Assembly (NCBI GenBank): GCA_019802505.1
Contig: JAFMOC010000159.1
Span: 1,151,501-1,215,500, forward strand
Direction of reading: 5' to 3'
DNA from: Corydoras sp. C115
Lineage: Eukaryota > Chordata > Actinopteri > Siluriformes > Callichthyidae
DNA: 64,000 bases
Numbering within the stretch: position 1 is the stretch's first letter; each line of letters opens with the position of its first letter. The position numbers were made by a program, and so were the translations under genes. Below, piece after piece: positions 12,501 to 23,739 of this stretch. The notes beneath the pieces were generated by a model that saw only the letters and a list, made by a program, of their open reading frames with translations, was not told the origin of the DNA and made no database searches.

Positions 12501-15500
12501 GATTATAAGAAAACCTATTAAAAGACAATATTAGTAAGCAAACTTATGATATGTAGACCAGGGCTGGGCAATTTGTTCGCTACAGCTGACACGTGAGAAA
12601 CTTGTCCTGTTGCAGAAATCCAAACCATTTGGCTAATTTAATAAAAACATAAAGTGCATGGAATACAAGAATCACAGCTACATAGCTTATGTGTGCTATG
12701 CAGCGTATGCCACACCCTTATGGCACATTTGAATTCTAACTTCTGATGACTGATGTGGCTGGACAGGTGTAGCCAAAGAGGAGAATGTGGGCCGTAAAAC
12801 GCCCATGTAGACTAACATATAAGCCAAGGATTAAAAACTCCGTAATAAAGATGATTTCATTCATCAAGTATTGAGAATTTATAGTAGTAGAAGCCCAGTT
12901 ACCATCTGTGTGATGAATATTTATACCAAGATATCACTTTCTCTTTTTTCGCCAAACACATAGCACTACAATAAGGCAAGTCATTTTGTAATCAAAGTCA
13001 GGAAGTCATTTTGTAATCTGCATTAAATTAGTCATGTCCATATTTGACACTATTTGAATGAAGCTAGGCGGCACGGTGGCATAGAGGTTAGCACGTTTGC
13101 CTCTCAGCGTTAGGGATTCCCGGTTCGAATCCCCATCTGGGTGGAGTTTCCATGTTCTCCCCGTGTCCGCGTGGGTTTCCTCCGGGTTCTCCGGTTTCCT
13201 CCCACAGTCCAAAAACTTGGATAAAGGTCAATTGAGTTCTCCAAATTGCCCCATATAGAGTGTGTTTGAGTGAGTGAGTGAGTGTGTGCCCAGCGATGGA
13301 TTGGCCCTGGGTGTATCTGCCCAGCGCCCGAAACGTTCTCCCCTGGATGGGCATGGGGAACCCCACCGTGAACCTAAAAGAGGATAAAGCGGGTGATAAT
13401 GAATGAATGGATGGAGCTAGTGAGCAGTACATAAACAACTAATTTAATCCAGCACCTACAGAGGTTTGACATAAACGACTACCAGGACTTTGTGCCCACT
13501 GTCAAAAACACACCACTGAGCTGACCATCACTGATTCGTTTCCAAACATGTATATATGTAAGCCAAATAACATTTGGCCAAATATCAAACACGTTTTAAG
13601 ATAGTTTTGCTATTTACTTTATCATTGCATATAGAGAAAATAGAAAATTGTTTTTTTTACAAGGATAACAAATCACACACACACACACGTGTGATACATC
13701 AAATCTCAGCCACAAGATATTCAATAATTCAAGTATAATATAAAGCACATTACAATAATGGTGGAATATTTTAGTCTTACTGTTACTAAAACGTGTTCTC
13801 AAAAATACTAAATGTAAAAAATTATCTTTATCTCAAATAGTTTACTTTAAAATCTTTAAATCACCAGGTAACAGTCTTCTTCGAGTTCTTGGTGAAAAAA
13901 AAAACTGCACTTACTGTACATATGACATGACATATGGACTATATGTTGACGATATTTTTTGTTGACTATATACAAGATAAGAATAAAATCATCATTTTGC
14001 ATTTTGTTGACATGTCATCGCAGGTTATGCAAATCCACGTATTTTTGGTATCAATTACGTCGACATAGTTGATGCATTGCCCCAGTCCTATTTCTAAAAG
14101 ATGCCAATTGACTCAGCCTTACAGATAAAGTTGGGAAGATTGTTCCACCATTTTGCAGTGGAGAAAGCTACAGAGTGAGAGAGTCACCAGGCAATATTCA
14201 TCACTAGAGCAAAGTGAACAAGTTGAAAATATAGAGTGAAGGTAGGATGGGGCAGATTCAGAGATTTTTCTGTAGAACATAGTCAGCACTAGTGATCGAC
14301 CAGTATGGGTTTTTTAATATTTGGTTTTTTTTTTTTAAATATTTAATATTCATGTTCATATTCATAATGCCGATATTCAGACAACAGAAGTGGCCGATAT
14401 ATAAAGCCGATATTACCAGTTTTTATTGCAACTAATAAAGTACAATAATAATAATAATAAACAAGACACAAACGTGATCAGACAGTTTATCACTGTCTAC
14501 TCTACTTTTTGTAATACAGAGAGCAATATTAAAAACATACAACTTTAAATGACACAATATTAATTAAAGTTTCAGTGTACCTAAACATAAGCAGATAGCA
14601 GCATCTTTTTAGAATGAACATTTATTGATGGACATTGCACAATGCACACAGAACAACATTCAATTAACTTTTTGAACTAATGAGCCAATTTAGCTAATTT
14701 AGATAAATAAATAAAATATTAACAAACCAATATTGTAGTTTGTAGTGTGTACAAAAATTTAATAAACTGAACTTTGAACTAGTTCAGAATTAAAATAGTG
14801 AACTTTGAACATGAAATGTTCATTTTGAGCATGTACTGTATGAACTGAACATGAACTAATTCAGAAAAGCTGTGAACTGGAACAACACTGCCTGTAAGCT
14901 AGCGCCAGTTAGTGCTAGCGATATATAGCGTTAGCTAGCCAGTTTAACAAAATCGCCCTAATTATACAAACAGTAAACACTGTATATGTTACAAATAGCG
15001 TCCCGGAACATTATTATAGCGTTAGCTAATGCTAATTAGTATTAGTTGGCCAGTTTAGCTCAAGTGGTTGCTAAGTTTACAGTTCCAAATAAAACTATTG
15101 ACATTTTCTTTTTAAATAACATAATCGCTCTAATTATGCAGTAAACATTTTATACATTACAAACAGCAGCCAGTAACAAATACTGAGAGTTGAAAGAGAA
15201 GCAGTTTCAAAACACCGATCCATTCCCTTGAGCATTGGCTGACATTCTGCCGGAAGAACACTAGGGGTCACTCTAAGCAAAAGTTAGATCAAATGACTAT
15301 ATTCAGTCATTGACCCAGAATGACGGAGCTGCCCACAGCGTTGCCTGTGGGCATTGTTTAAATATCGGCCTTGTGCGCTTATATATCGGCCGATGCCGTT
15401 TATCTAAAAATGCCCAAAATCGGCCCGATCCATCGGTCAATCACTAGTCAGCACCTTGTGCTGAATGCAAACAGCTACAGGGAGCCAATGGAGAGAGAGA

Positions 15501-16277
15501 GGAGTAGTGACGCAGTGGAAATACTTCATGAATACAAAATTAAGTATCAGCTAACTGACTTGACCTTGCCCTTTTAGACCGTTACCTTATAACCTAGGAG
15601 TTAGAAATTGACACTCATTGACTTGTGGTTTAGGAACCAGCCCTGCGACCTGAAAGTCCTAGTCCCACCAAGTACAATGGATGAAGTGCCCTTGGACAAG
15701 GCACCCAACCTCAATTGCTCCCTGGCACCGTGTACAGGGCTGCCCACCACTCCAGGCACGTGTGCTCACTTCACCAGTGTGCGTAAATGTGTGTGTTTCA
15801 CTGCACGGTTGGGTTACATGTGAAGGACAAATTCCTCTGCGTGTAAAGCACGGTAGGCAAAGTAGATTCCGTTATCACTTTATCAAATCGCATGACTGTG
15901 GTTTGAATGATGTGTAGTCTCAAGCTCATTCTGAGTTTAAAACTGTACACGTTGTATGTATTTATAAAGCACATTTAAACTCTGTTAATTAAGCATTAAG
16001 CCAATAAAATTAAAATAAAAAGTGCCACACGTTATTCATCACTGTCATTATCCAGTTAACAACCAAAAACAGCATGAAACGTGTCGGTTCTCATAGTGTG
16101 AGTGCACCGTTACATTAATTCACTTCAAAACAAAGGAAACTCTGGATATTGTTTGTGTCAGTGATCTGGATTGGATCATTGTGACGTAAGCGGTTCCGAA
16201 ATTACGAGTAACGCGTAAATTGTGTGACACAATGAATCAATTTTCATTTGTATATACACACACATATATAAACACAC

Positions 16278-16349
<72 letters not shown>

Positions 16350-17565
16350 TCACTGGCCACTTTATTAGGTACACCATTCTAGTAACGGGTTGGACCCCCT
16401 TTTGCCTTCCGAACTGCCTCAATTCTTCGTGGCATAGATTCAACAAGGTGCTGGAAGCATTCCTCAGAGTTTGGTCCAGATTGACATGATGGCATCACAC
16501 AGTTGCCGCAGATTTGTCGGCTGCACATCCATGATGCGAATCCCCCGTTCCATCACATCCCAAAGATGCTCTATTGGATTGAGATCTGGTGACTGTGGAG
16601 GCCATTTGAGTACAGTGAACTCATTGTCATGTTCAAGAAACCAGTCTGAGATGATTCCAGCTTTATGACATGGCGCATTATCCTGCTGAAAGTAGCCATC
16701 AGATGTTGGGTACATTGTGGTCATAAAGGGATGGACATGGTCAGCAACAATACTCAGGTAAGCTGTGGCGTTGCAACGATGCTCAATTGGTACCAAGGGG
16801 CCCAAAGAGTGCCAAGAAAATATTCCCCACACCATGACACCACCACCACCAGCCTGAACCGTTGATACAAGGCAGGATGGATCCATGCTTTCATGTTGTT
16901 GACGCCAGATTCTGACCCTACCATCCGAATGTCGCAGCAGAAATCGAGACTCATCAGACCAGGCAACGTTTTTCCAATCTTCTATTGTCCAATTTCGATG
17001 AGCTTGTGCAAATTGTAGCCTCAGTTTCCTGTTCTTAGCTAAAAGGAGTGGCACCCGGTGTGGTCTTCTGCTGCTGTAGCCCATCTGCCTCAAAGTTCGA
17101 CGTACTGTGCGTTCAGAGATGCTCTTCTGCCTACCTTGGTTGTAACGGGTGGCTATTTGAGTCACTGTTGCCTTTCTATCAGCTCGAACCAGTCTGGCCA
17201 TTCTCCTCTGACCTCTGGCATCAACAAGGCATTTCCGCCCACAGAACTGCCGCTCACTGGATGTTTTTTCTTTTTCGGACCATTCTCTGTAAACCCTAGA
17301 GATGGTTGTGCGTGAAAATCCCAGTAGATCAGCAGTTTCTGAAATACTCAGACCAGCCCTTCTGGCACCAACAACCATGCCACGTTCAAAGGCACTCAAA
17401 TCACCTTTCTTCCCCATACTGATGCTCGGTTTGAAATGCAGGAGATTGTCTTGACCATGTCTACATGCCTAAATGCACTGAGTTGCCGCCATGTGATTGG
17501 CAGATTAGAAATTAAGTGTTAACGAGCAGTTGGACAGGTGTACCTAATAAAGTGGCCGGTGAGTG

Positions 17566-17602
<37 letters not shown>

Positions 17603-20600
17603 ATATATATGTGTGTGTATATATATATGTGTGTGTGTATGAATCATTCATTCATTCATTCATTATCTGCCACTTTTATCCTCTATTAGGGTTCTCCATG
17701 CCCATCCAGGGAAGAACGTCTCAGGTGCTGGGCAGATACACCCAGGACAGGGCACCAATCTATCATTGGGCACACACTCACACAAACACACTCTATATGG
17801 GGCAATTTGGAGAATTCAATTGACTTGATCCATGTTTTTGGACTGTGGGAGGAAACCGGAGAACCCGGAGGAAACCCACGCCGACACGGGGAGAACATGG
17901 AAACTCCACCCAGGTTGGAATTCGAACCGCGAATCCCTAGCGCTGAGAGGCGAATGTGCTAACCACTAATCCACCGTGTGGCCTTGTGAGAATCAGTCAG
18001 ACATCAATTAGTATACCAAAAGACGATGTGTGATCATGTTGATGATGTTGCACCTAAAATTCCGGAAACATATTTACACATGAAATCTAAAACTTTAAAG
18101 CCAGTGCTCCAAAAAAAGTTGCTAAATAGTGGGCTAAAAAGGGCGTCGGCACTATCTGTATCTCACACAGGTTGTTATTCAGTTGCTGCAGTTATGACTG
18201 AAATAGCCAGGATTATAAACACACTTTATTCAGTGAGCACAAATATCCTAATGTAAACTGTTGTGTGACTAAATCCTCTGTGTTATATACAGTTGTCAAA
18301 GAATGCAGTAAACAAACTTTTTAAAAAATATCTGATCATTGTCTAAGGTTTAACGCAAACTTGCTAATTGAGGATACATTTTAAGAATACTGTTTCAAAT
18401 GTGGCGGCACGGTGGCTTAGTGGTTAGCACGTTCGCCTCTCAGCACTAGGGATTCCCGGTTCAAATCCCCATCTGGGTGGAGTTTCCATGTTCTCCTGTG
18501 TCATGGGTGGGTTTCCTCCGGGTTCTCCGGTTTCCTCCCACAGTCCAAAAACATGGATCAAGTCAATTGAGTTCTCCAAATTGCCCCATATAGAGTGTGT
18601 GTGTGTGAGTGTGTGCCCAGCGATAGATTGGCGCCATGTCCTGGGTGTATCTGCCCAGCGCCCGAAACGTTCTCCCCTGGATGGGCATGAGGAACCCCAC
18701 CACGACCCTAATATAGGATAAAGCGGAAGATAATGAATGTATGTTTCAAATGTATAAAAGATTTTGAGAAGCCATAGAATATTACATAACATAAAAAACA
18801 AAAAGATAACTGACCTAAACAGAGACACATCTCTCAACCCTTAAACCAGATTTTGGAAGACTGTCACTCGACTTAAAAATGTTGAAAGCATAAAAAATGT
18901 TTAAGGACAAAAAAAAAAAAGAATTGCTTTACTCTGCAAACATTTTAAGAGTAAAAAAAAAATTGACAGGATGGATACAGATCCATCTTTAAACAGTCTC
19001 ATCATTTTTCTTGTGATCTATGACGTGTTTACACAAAAAATTTTGTGACCAAATCAAACTAATTTATTTCGTCTATTAAAGATAAAGATTAAACTGCCTT
19101 TTTCCCTTGTTAATGCACGTCAACTTATAAAAATTTTGTAAAAGACACATGTGCAACAGTTCATGAAAAAATTTCATTCTGCACAGCTGTTTGGTCAACC
19201 TCTCTCTACAACATGATACATGATACAACATATACAGCTAATATTTTTGATAATTAGTAAAGTAAATTAGTAAAGTAATTAGTAAACTTTAAAAAAAATT
19301 CAAGCTGTCAAAAAAGGTGGGGAGTTACAAATTGCTGTTTTTTGTGGCTGATTAAAATTAAATCTAAAATTCTTTATCTTGACACTGTGTTTACATATTA
19401 ATTCCAAGATAAAAAAAAAGAAGAATTTTCTCCCCTCGCTTTAAAGCTGTGATTACAACCTCTGGCAAAAAATTATGGCATAACCTACTCAAGGGTTGTT
19501 CTATAAATTGTTTAATTTTCTATAAAAAAAAGATTTAATAAAAAGAAACAAAACTATCTTTGTAATATTTAAAACTTTTTTTTAATGCCAGAAAAGGTTA
19601 AATATATTTTCGTGGCATGTCTTTGTGATTTATTGGTCCACAAAACTAAACAATTGATACACTATTCTTCAAAGGTATTAAAAATCATTTGTGCCAGGGA
19701 TTGCAAATAAAAAATAAAATGCAAATTCATATTTTGCCTTACACAGGAACAAAATGAGTCAGTGGTTGATTTTTAAATCAGTCAAAGTGAGTTTGTTCCA
19801 GTCATGACACTACTGCAACCTGGTTTCACAGAAGTTTTGCCAATGTCTGGAATGATTTTTATATTAATGATTGCATTCATATGAAGCTATGAATTTGTGC
19901 AGAGACAATAACTAAACCTGTTCAGACATCTGGGCTTTCATTGCAAACGTTGCAACCTGCACGCACCTGCATACCTCACAAGGGAACTCCCAGCAGAACC
20001 TGACTTATGGTCATGGACTCACAGCTGATTATCCAGTTATAAGAGTTCATGTGTTTCTCAGCCAAGGAAATACCCAACACGATCACTATAAAAATAACCA
20101 TTTTAATGCTTTAAATGATTACCCGTTCTAAAAGCACCACTTTTAACTAAGTGCATTACATCTTTACAAACACAAGAACTTAAAATTCATGCAAAAAACG
20201 AACAGGAATCTGTGATTTTTTTTTCCCAGAAAATGTTTAACACGGCGGCACAGTGGCTTAGTGGTTAGCACGTTCGCCTCTCAGCCCTAGGGATTCCCGG
20301 TTCGAATCCCCATCTGGGTGGAGTTTCCATGTTCTCCCCATGTCTGCGTGGGTTTCCTCCGGGTTCTCCGGTTTCCTCCCACAGTCCAAAAACATGGATC
20401 AAGTCAATTGAATTCTCAAAACTGCCCCATATAGAGTGTGTCTGTGCGAGTGAGTGTGTGCCCAGCGATGGCTTGGCGCCCCGTCCTGGGTCTATCTGCA
20501 CAGCGCCCGAGACGTTCTCCCCTGGATGGGCATGGGGAACCCCACTGCGACCCTAATAGAGGATAAAGCGGGAGATAATGAATGAATGAATGAATGTTTA

Positions 20601-21603
20601 ACACGTTATACTAAAAAAACAACCAAACAATGTACAGAAAAATCATCAACGACAGTCAACTGCGACTGAGACCAATCGCAGGTGACTGCTATTGATAATT
20701 TTTCTGTAAGATGTTTGCTTATTTTGCAGTATAACGTTTTTGATTCATTTTAACAGCACCCGTTACCAAAACAAAAATGGGTGAGGTTCAGAACTGAAGT
20801 ACAGTAGCACATGGGCTTTCTTCCAACACGCTGCTAGTGTTTACAATTTTAACATACTATTTAGTGAGGTAGTAGTCTGCGAGGCACACTGTTGGCCTAA
20901 TTGAGGTGAGGACTCTGGTTGTGTAGAGCAAGATAGATTCTATTAAACTAGCTTATGGAAAAGGACACAAAAGTATTCACCCCGTGTCTGCGTGGGTTTC
21001 CTCCGGGTTCTCCGGTTTCCTCCCACAGTCCAAAAACATGGGTCAAGGTGAATTGAATTCTCAAAATTAAACATTTACTTCAACAACTTAAACAACGTAA
21101 ACTTAAACATTTACTGTGCAGCATGTCGTCACCCAACATCTTTAGTAACTTAGTTAAGTTTAGTGGCTACGGTGGTGTCAGTACCACAGCTAACCAGTTA
21201 GCATCGGGCTGAAATTTAACACGACCTTCTTTGCGTTACTTAGAAAACATTTGAAACTAGAAGCTGAATATCTAAACACGGGAAACGTGACTCACCTATA
21301 AGCAAGTGTCATGCACTCGAACAGTTTTGTTAGAGATGCATCTATAGAAAGATGCGACGAGCTCGCCTTGCCGAAATGATAAGTGTGACAAGTTTGTTTG
21401 TTAACAGTGTCGAAGTCGTAGCCTTTCTTCGGTGGATGCTCGAAATGAGGCGCCGAAACCATGAAGTGTCCGCTGTGAATGATCTGGGACTCCCGTCCGT
21501 CGGGTTTCTTCAGGCCGAGTTGTGGCATCTCTGTGTCGGAGTCGTCGTCCTGCTGCTCGCGGCTCAGACGCGGATCGAGGCGGCTCTGCTCTCGGTTAGC
21601 CAT
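6436..21603 (-). CDS. mlxip: MLXIP (MondoA), first four coding exons, 3' part outside window
   Basis: MondoA is a bHLH-leucine-zipper transcription factor that pairs with MLX and activates genes such as TXNIP when glucose-6-phosphate rises. Four exons are visible on the minus strand: 21603-21296, 8480-8374, 8282-8197 and 6525-6436. They join in phase (AG|T, T|AT, then codon boundary) into 197 residues. Seen in order: IIHSGHFMVS (Mondo conserved region I), YDFDTVNKQT (II), SIDASLTKLFECM (III, export signal and 14-3-3 region), KWKNFKGLKLLWRDKIRLNN (IV) and REYHKWRTYFKKR (V). This is the N-terminal glucose-sensing module. The N-terminus before region I is much shorter than I recall for human MondoA. 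The proline-rich middle, bHLH-zipper and C-terminal domain should lie left of position 1; I found no further exon between 1 and 6435. Intron 1 is about 12.8 kb and full of repeats. The paralogue MLXIPL is possible, but the motif wording and the BCL7A neighbour favour MLXIP. Confidence 0.9.
6600..7738. other. MLXIP intron 3, nothing recognised
   Basis: AT-rich single-copy-looking sequence between MLXIP exon 4 and a SINE; no frame, RNA or repeat recognised. Confidence 0.4.
7752..8098 (-). repeat. SINE A, full, in MLXIP intron 3
   Basis: Full copy with the exact duplication GATTAAACATTG (7740-7751, 8099-8110). It ends about 100 bp from MLXIP exon 3. Confidence 0.92.
8197..8282 (-). CDS. mlxip: MLXIP exon 3
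   Basis: The acceptor is CTTTGTAG and the donor GTAAGA. It encodes a Tyr completed across the junction, then VEKRDNPVCHFVTPLDG and a short less conserved tail ending HRPTE. It is in phase with exon 4. Confidence 0.88.
8374..8480 (-). CDS. mlxip: MLXIP exon 2
   Basis: The acceptor is TTAACAG and the donor GTAGGG. It adds 35 codons plus split codons at both ends and contains the WKNFKGLKLLWRDKIRLNN region (Mondo region IV), which follows exon 1 in phase. Confidence 0.88.
9130..10110. mobile_element. Longer relative of the 2922-3331 hAT-like MITE
   Basis: Positions 9838-10110 match the right half of the 2922-3331 element (TTAGTTTTTACATGAAATGT through ACAGCCCTA). The left end near 9130 shares ATTCGACGATTCGATT. 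Between them lies about 640 bp absent from the short copy, partly CpG-rich. The extreme left end is not recognisable. Confidence 0.65.
10856..12323 (-). repeat. SINE A interrupted by the 11179-12295 hAT element
   Basis: SINE parts are 10856-11178 and 12304-12323. The outer duplication CTCTAATGTTAT (10844-10855, 12324-12335) shows this is one SINE insertion, later split by hAT. Confidence 0.9.
11179..12295. mobile_element. hAT-like element nested in a SINE, 1117 bp
   Basis: The ends are TAGGGCTACAAC and GTTGCAGCCCTA. Subterminal arrays of ATCGAT and AATCGATTAT are present. The flanks GTGCTAAC (11171-11178) and GTGCCTAC (12296-12303) are the 8-bp duplication with two changes; the intact SINE reads GTGCTAACCACTAAGCC there. 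No transposase frame. Confidence 0.88.
12336..14281. other. MLXIP intron 1, mostly unassigned
   Basis: Apart from the SINE at 13067-13414 I see no supported feature. GGGCTGGGCAATTT at about 12562 and GCATTGCCCCAGTCCTA at about 14075 look like decayed hAT ends, without partners. Confidence 0.35.
13067..13414 (+). repeat. SINE A, near full
   Basis: Complete head to (ATGA/ATGG) tail with a short deletion in the GGCGCCCTGTCC region. Confidence 0.88.
14290..15446. mobile_element. hAT-like element, 1157 bp, perfect 8-bp duplication
   Basis: The ends are TAGTGATCGACC and GGTCAATCACTA, with duplication GTCAGCAC at 14282-14289 and 15447-15454. Subterminal copies of GCCGATAT and ATCGGCC lie near both ends. 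AT-rich inside, without a transposase frame. Confidence 0.88.
15607..15890 (+). repeat. tRNA-headed SINE (third type, HE1-like)
   Basis: It contains CTTGTGGTTTAGGAACCAG, TTGGACAAGGCACCCAACCT, CAATTGCTCCCTGG and ACAAATTCCTCTGCGTGTAA. The family also occurs at 35655 and 39299. Confidence 0.65.
16030..16240. mobile_element. Fragment of the 11179-type hAT element, inverted
   Basis: It matches the reverse complement of internal parts of 11179-12295 (for example CCAGTTAACAACCAAAAACA and TGACGTAAGCGGTTCCG). It lies next to the TA array holding the DD36E copy. Confidence 0.65.
16252..16342. repeat. (CA)n/(TA)n microsatellite
   Basis: Alternating CA then TA repeats immediately left of the frameshifted DD36E element. 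Confidence 0.9.
16343..17565 (-). mobile_element. Tc1/mariner DD36E element, transposase frameshifted near 3' end
   Basis: Inverted ends CACTCACYGGCCACTTTATT lie at both sides, next to TA arrays. The transposase frame (17417-16464) is nearly identical to the intact copy at 60015. It contains WSDESRF, FQQDNAPCH and SPDLNPIEHLW. Two bases (CT) missing after WTKL bring in an immediate stop, giving 317 instead of 346 codons. Catalytic residues are intact but the C-terminal 29 residues are lost. Confidence 0.92.
17566..17640. repeat. (TA)n/(TG)n microsatellite
   Basis: Mixed TA and TG runs right of the frameshifted DD36E element. Confidence 0.9.
17644..17983 (-). repeat. SINE A, near full
   Basis: It lies directly after the TA/TG arrays beside the frameshifted DD36E element; its head end is mutated (GTGTGGCC). 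Confidence 0.85.
18403..18741 (+). repeat. SINE A, full
   Basis: Full copy with the exact duplication TGTTTCAAATGT (18391-18402, 18742-18753). It has the ATATAGGATAAAGCGGAAG 3' variant. Confidence 0.92.
18754..20230. other. MLXIP intron 1, nothing recognised
   Basis: AT-rich sequence with several A runs; no supported coding or repeat feature. Confidence 0.4.
20244..20594 (+). repeat. SINE A, full
   Basis: Full copy flanked by AATGTTTAACACG duplications. Confidence 0.9.
20980..21068 (+). repeat. SINE A, internal fragment
   Basis: Only the CCCCGTGTCTGCGTGGGTTT to TGAATTGAATTCTCAAAATT part is present; both ends are missing. Confidence 0.8.
21296..21603 (-). CDS. mlxip: MLXIP exon 1
   Basis: The ATG is at 21603-21601 and there are 102 full codons, ending AG before the donor GTGAGT at 21295. 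It encodes an acidic DDDSDTE stretch followed by Mondo regions I to III. The flanking sequence is CpG-rich, as expected of a promoter-proximal exon. Confidence 0.9.
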
Positions 21604-21952
21604 TCTTCAGCGCTTTGTTCGTCTCTTACACGAGTTGTTCGCCTTCGTCTCGTTGGTTCATACTCTCGGGCTGCCTTCTGTATATGAAGGCAGAATGTAC
21701 ACACACCGCATTCTATTTAAAACCTCCTCCACGCCTGTTTGTTTCGCTGCGCTCAGTAAGCGACTCACTGCGGACGAGCCGTAAACATTTCCGAACAGCC
21801 CCACAGACGCGACAGTTTAAACGGGTTGCCAGATCGATTCTTTCAACTCGGAAGGAGGGATTCGGTTCCTCGCTTTTCTCGTTGTGACGGCGATGCAGGT
21901 TGCGCGAGCTACGGAACCCGAAAGACTAAATGATATGCAGGTCTTTAGAATT

Positions 21953-22304
21953 CATTCATTCATTCATTCATCATCCACTTTATTCTCTATTAGGGTCGCG
22001 GTGGGGTTCTCCATGCCCATCCAGGGGAGAACGTCTCGGGCGCTGGGCAGGAAGACCCAGGACAGGGCGCCAATCCATCACCGGGCATACACTCACTCAC
22101 ACAGACACACTCTATATGGGGCAATTTGGAGAATTCAATTCACCTTGACCCATGTTTTTGGACTGTGGGAAGAAACTGGAGAACCCGGAGGAAACCCACG
22201 CAGACACTGGGAGAACATGGAAACACCACCCAGATGGGGATTCGAACCGGGAATCCCTAGTGCTGAGAGGAGAACATGCTAACCACTAAACCACCGTGCC
22301 ACCC
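21953..22304 (-). repeat. SINE A, full, upstream of MLXIP
   Basis: Full copy with the exact duplication GGTCTTTAGAATT (21940-21952, 22305-22317). It lies about 350 bp upstream of the MLXIP start. Confidence 0.92.
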
Positions 22305-22396
22305 GGTCTTTAGAATTATAACATAAATATGACATAAAACAACCCTTTAACGTTAGATGTGCGTAAACTCTTTAAATATCCCTCTCTCCCTCTCAC

Positions 22397-22746
22397 ACAT
22401 CCATCCATCCATTATCTTCCGCTTTATCCTCTATTAGGGTCGCGGTGGGGTTCCCCATGCCATTCAGGGGAGAACGTTTCGGGCTCTGGGCAGATAGACC
22501 CAGGACAGGGCGCCAATCTATCGTTGGGCACACACTCACTCACACAGACACACTCTATATGGGGCAATTTGGAGAATTCAATTGACTTGATCCATGTTTT
22601 TGGACTGTGGGAAGAAACTGGAGAACCCGGAAGAAACCCACGCGGACATGATGAGAACATGGAAACTCCACCCAGATGGGGATTCGAACTGGGAATCCCT
22701 AGCGCCGAGAGGCGAAAGTGTTAACCACTAAGCCACCGTGCCGCCC
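22397..22746 (-). repeat. SINE A, full, ATGG-tail type
   Basis: First of two nearly abutting copies; the tail reads as CCATCCATCCATTATC in this orientation. Confidence 0.9.
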
Positions 22747-22759
22747 AAACACACACACA

Positions 22760-23105
22760 CATCCATTCATTATCTTCCGCTTTACCCTATATTAGGGTCG
22801 CGGGGGGGTTCCCCATGCCCATCCAGGGGAGAACATTTCTGGCACAGGGCAGATACACCCAGGACAGGACGCCAATCTATCGCTGGGCATACACTTACTC
22901 ACACAGACACACTCTATATGGGGCAATTTGGAGAACTCAGTTGACTTGATCCATGTTTTTGGACTGTGGGAGGAAACCAGAGAACCCGGAGGAAACCCAC
23001 ACGAACACGGGGAGAACATGGAAACTCCACCCAGATGGGGATTCGAACTGAAAACCCTAGCGCTGAGAGGAGAACCTGCTAACCACTAAGCCACCGTGCC
23101 ACCCC
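22760..23105 (-). repeat. SINE A, full, second of a tandem pair
   Basis: It is separated from the copy at 22397 by a short (AC)n stretch, and has (AC)n on the other side too. Confidence 0.9.
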
Positions 23106-23107
23106 CC

Positions 23108-23109
23108 CG

Positions 23110-23141
<32 letters not shown>

Positions 23142-23142
23142 G
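23108..23142. repeat. (AC)n(AT)n microsatellite
   Basis: Short compound repeat between a SINE and a Tc1 remnant; a second TA run is at 23584-23609. Confidence 0.85.
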
Positions 23143-23583
23143 GCTTTGTTCAAAATTATTCAACCACTACTACAGTAAAGTGTTAGTGTTTTTGCTTTTT
23201 TTCCCCCATAGAAAATATCTTTCAATCAGCATGCAAGCCCAAGAATGTCAATGAACTAGAGGCCTTTGCCCACGAGGAATGGACTAAGATACCTTTAAAT
23301 CGCTGCAAGAAACTTGTGTCAAGCCATGTTACCAGTCTGAAGGACGTAATTACTGTCAAAGTGGGTGGATTAAGTACTAATGATGTGACTAAGGGGTTGT
23401 CTAATAATTTTGTCAATGAGGAAATTACTAAAAGGACATTTGTACCTGAAAAGATATTGTTGTAATTTAAGTTGCATATGTCTATTATAGTCCTTCTTTG
23501 ATTGTGAACAAGATAAAATAAATAAACGTCAAACCTGCTAAAACACTTTATTGTAGTGGGGGTTGAATAATTGTGAACACACC
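23143..23583 (+). mobile_element. Deleted Tc1-like remnant
   Basis: The ends (TTGTTCAAAATTATTCAACC and GGTTGAATAATTGTGAACAC) resemble those of the 27566 element. Only the C-terminal transposase part remains (KPKNVNELEAFAHEEWTKIP, with CKKLVSS after it). It lies between TA arrays. Confidence 0.75.
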
Positions 23584-23739
23584 TATATATATATATATAT
23601 ATATATATAATACTTAAAAAATATGCTACCAAACATTAATTCAAAGTCAGTCAGCTTTATTCACATAACTAAATATGTACAGGACATATACAGTAATGAA
23701 ATCACATTTCCTAAGACCCACGGTGAGGTAGTAGACATT

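Noticed and set aside
16471..17315. Plus-strand frames opposite the DD36E transposase (also 60117-60961 on the minus strand)
   Set aside because: They are antisense shadows of the transposase; the same shadows appear in both copies.
22384..23105. CRISPR-like array, because near-identical units repeat in tandem
   Set aside because: They are two full SINEs with (AC)n between; unit length and eukaryotic context exclude a CRISPR array.
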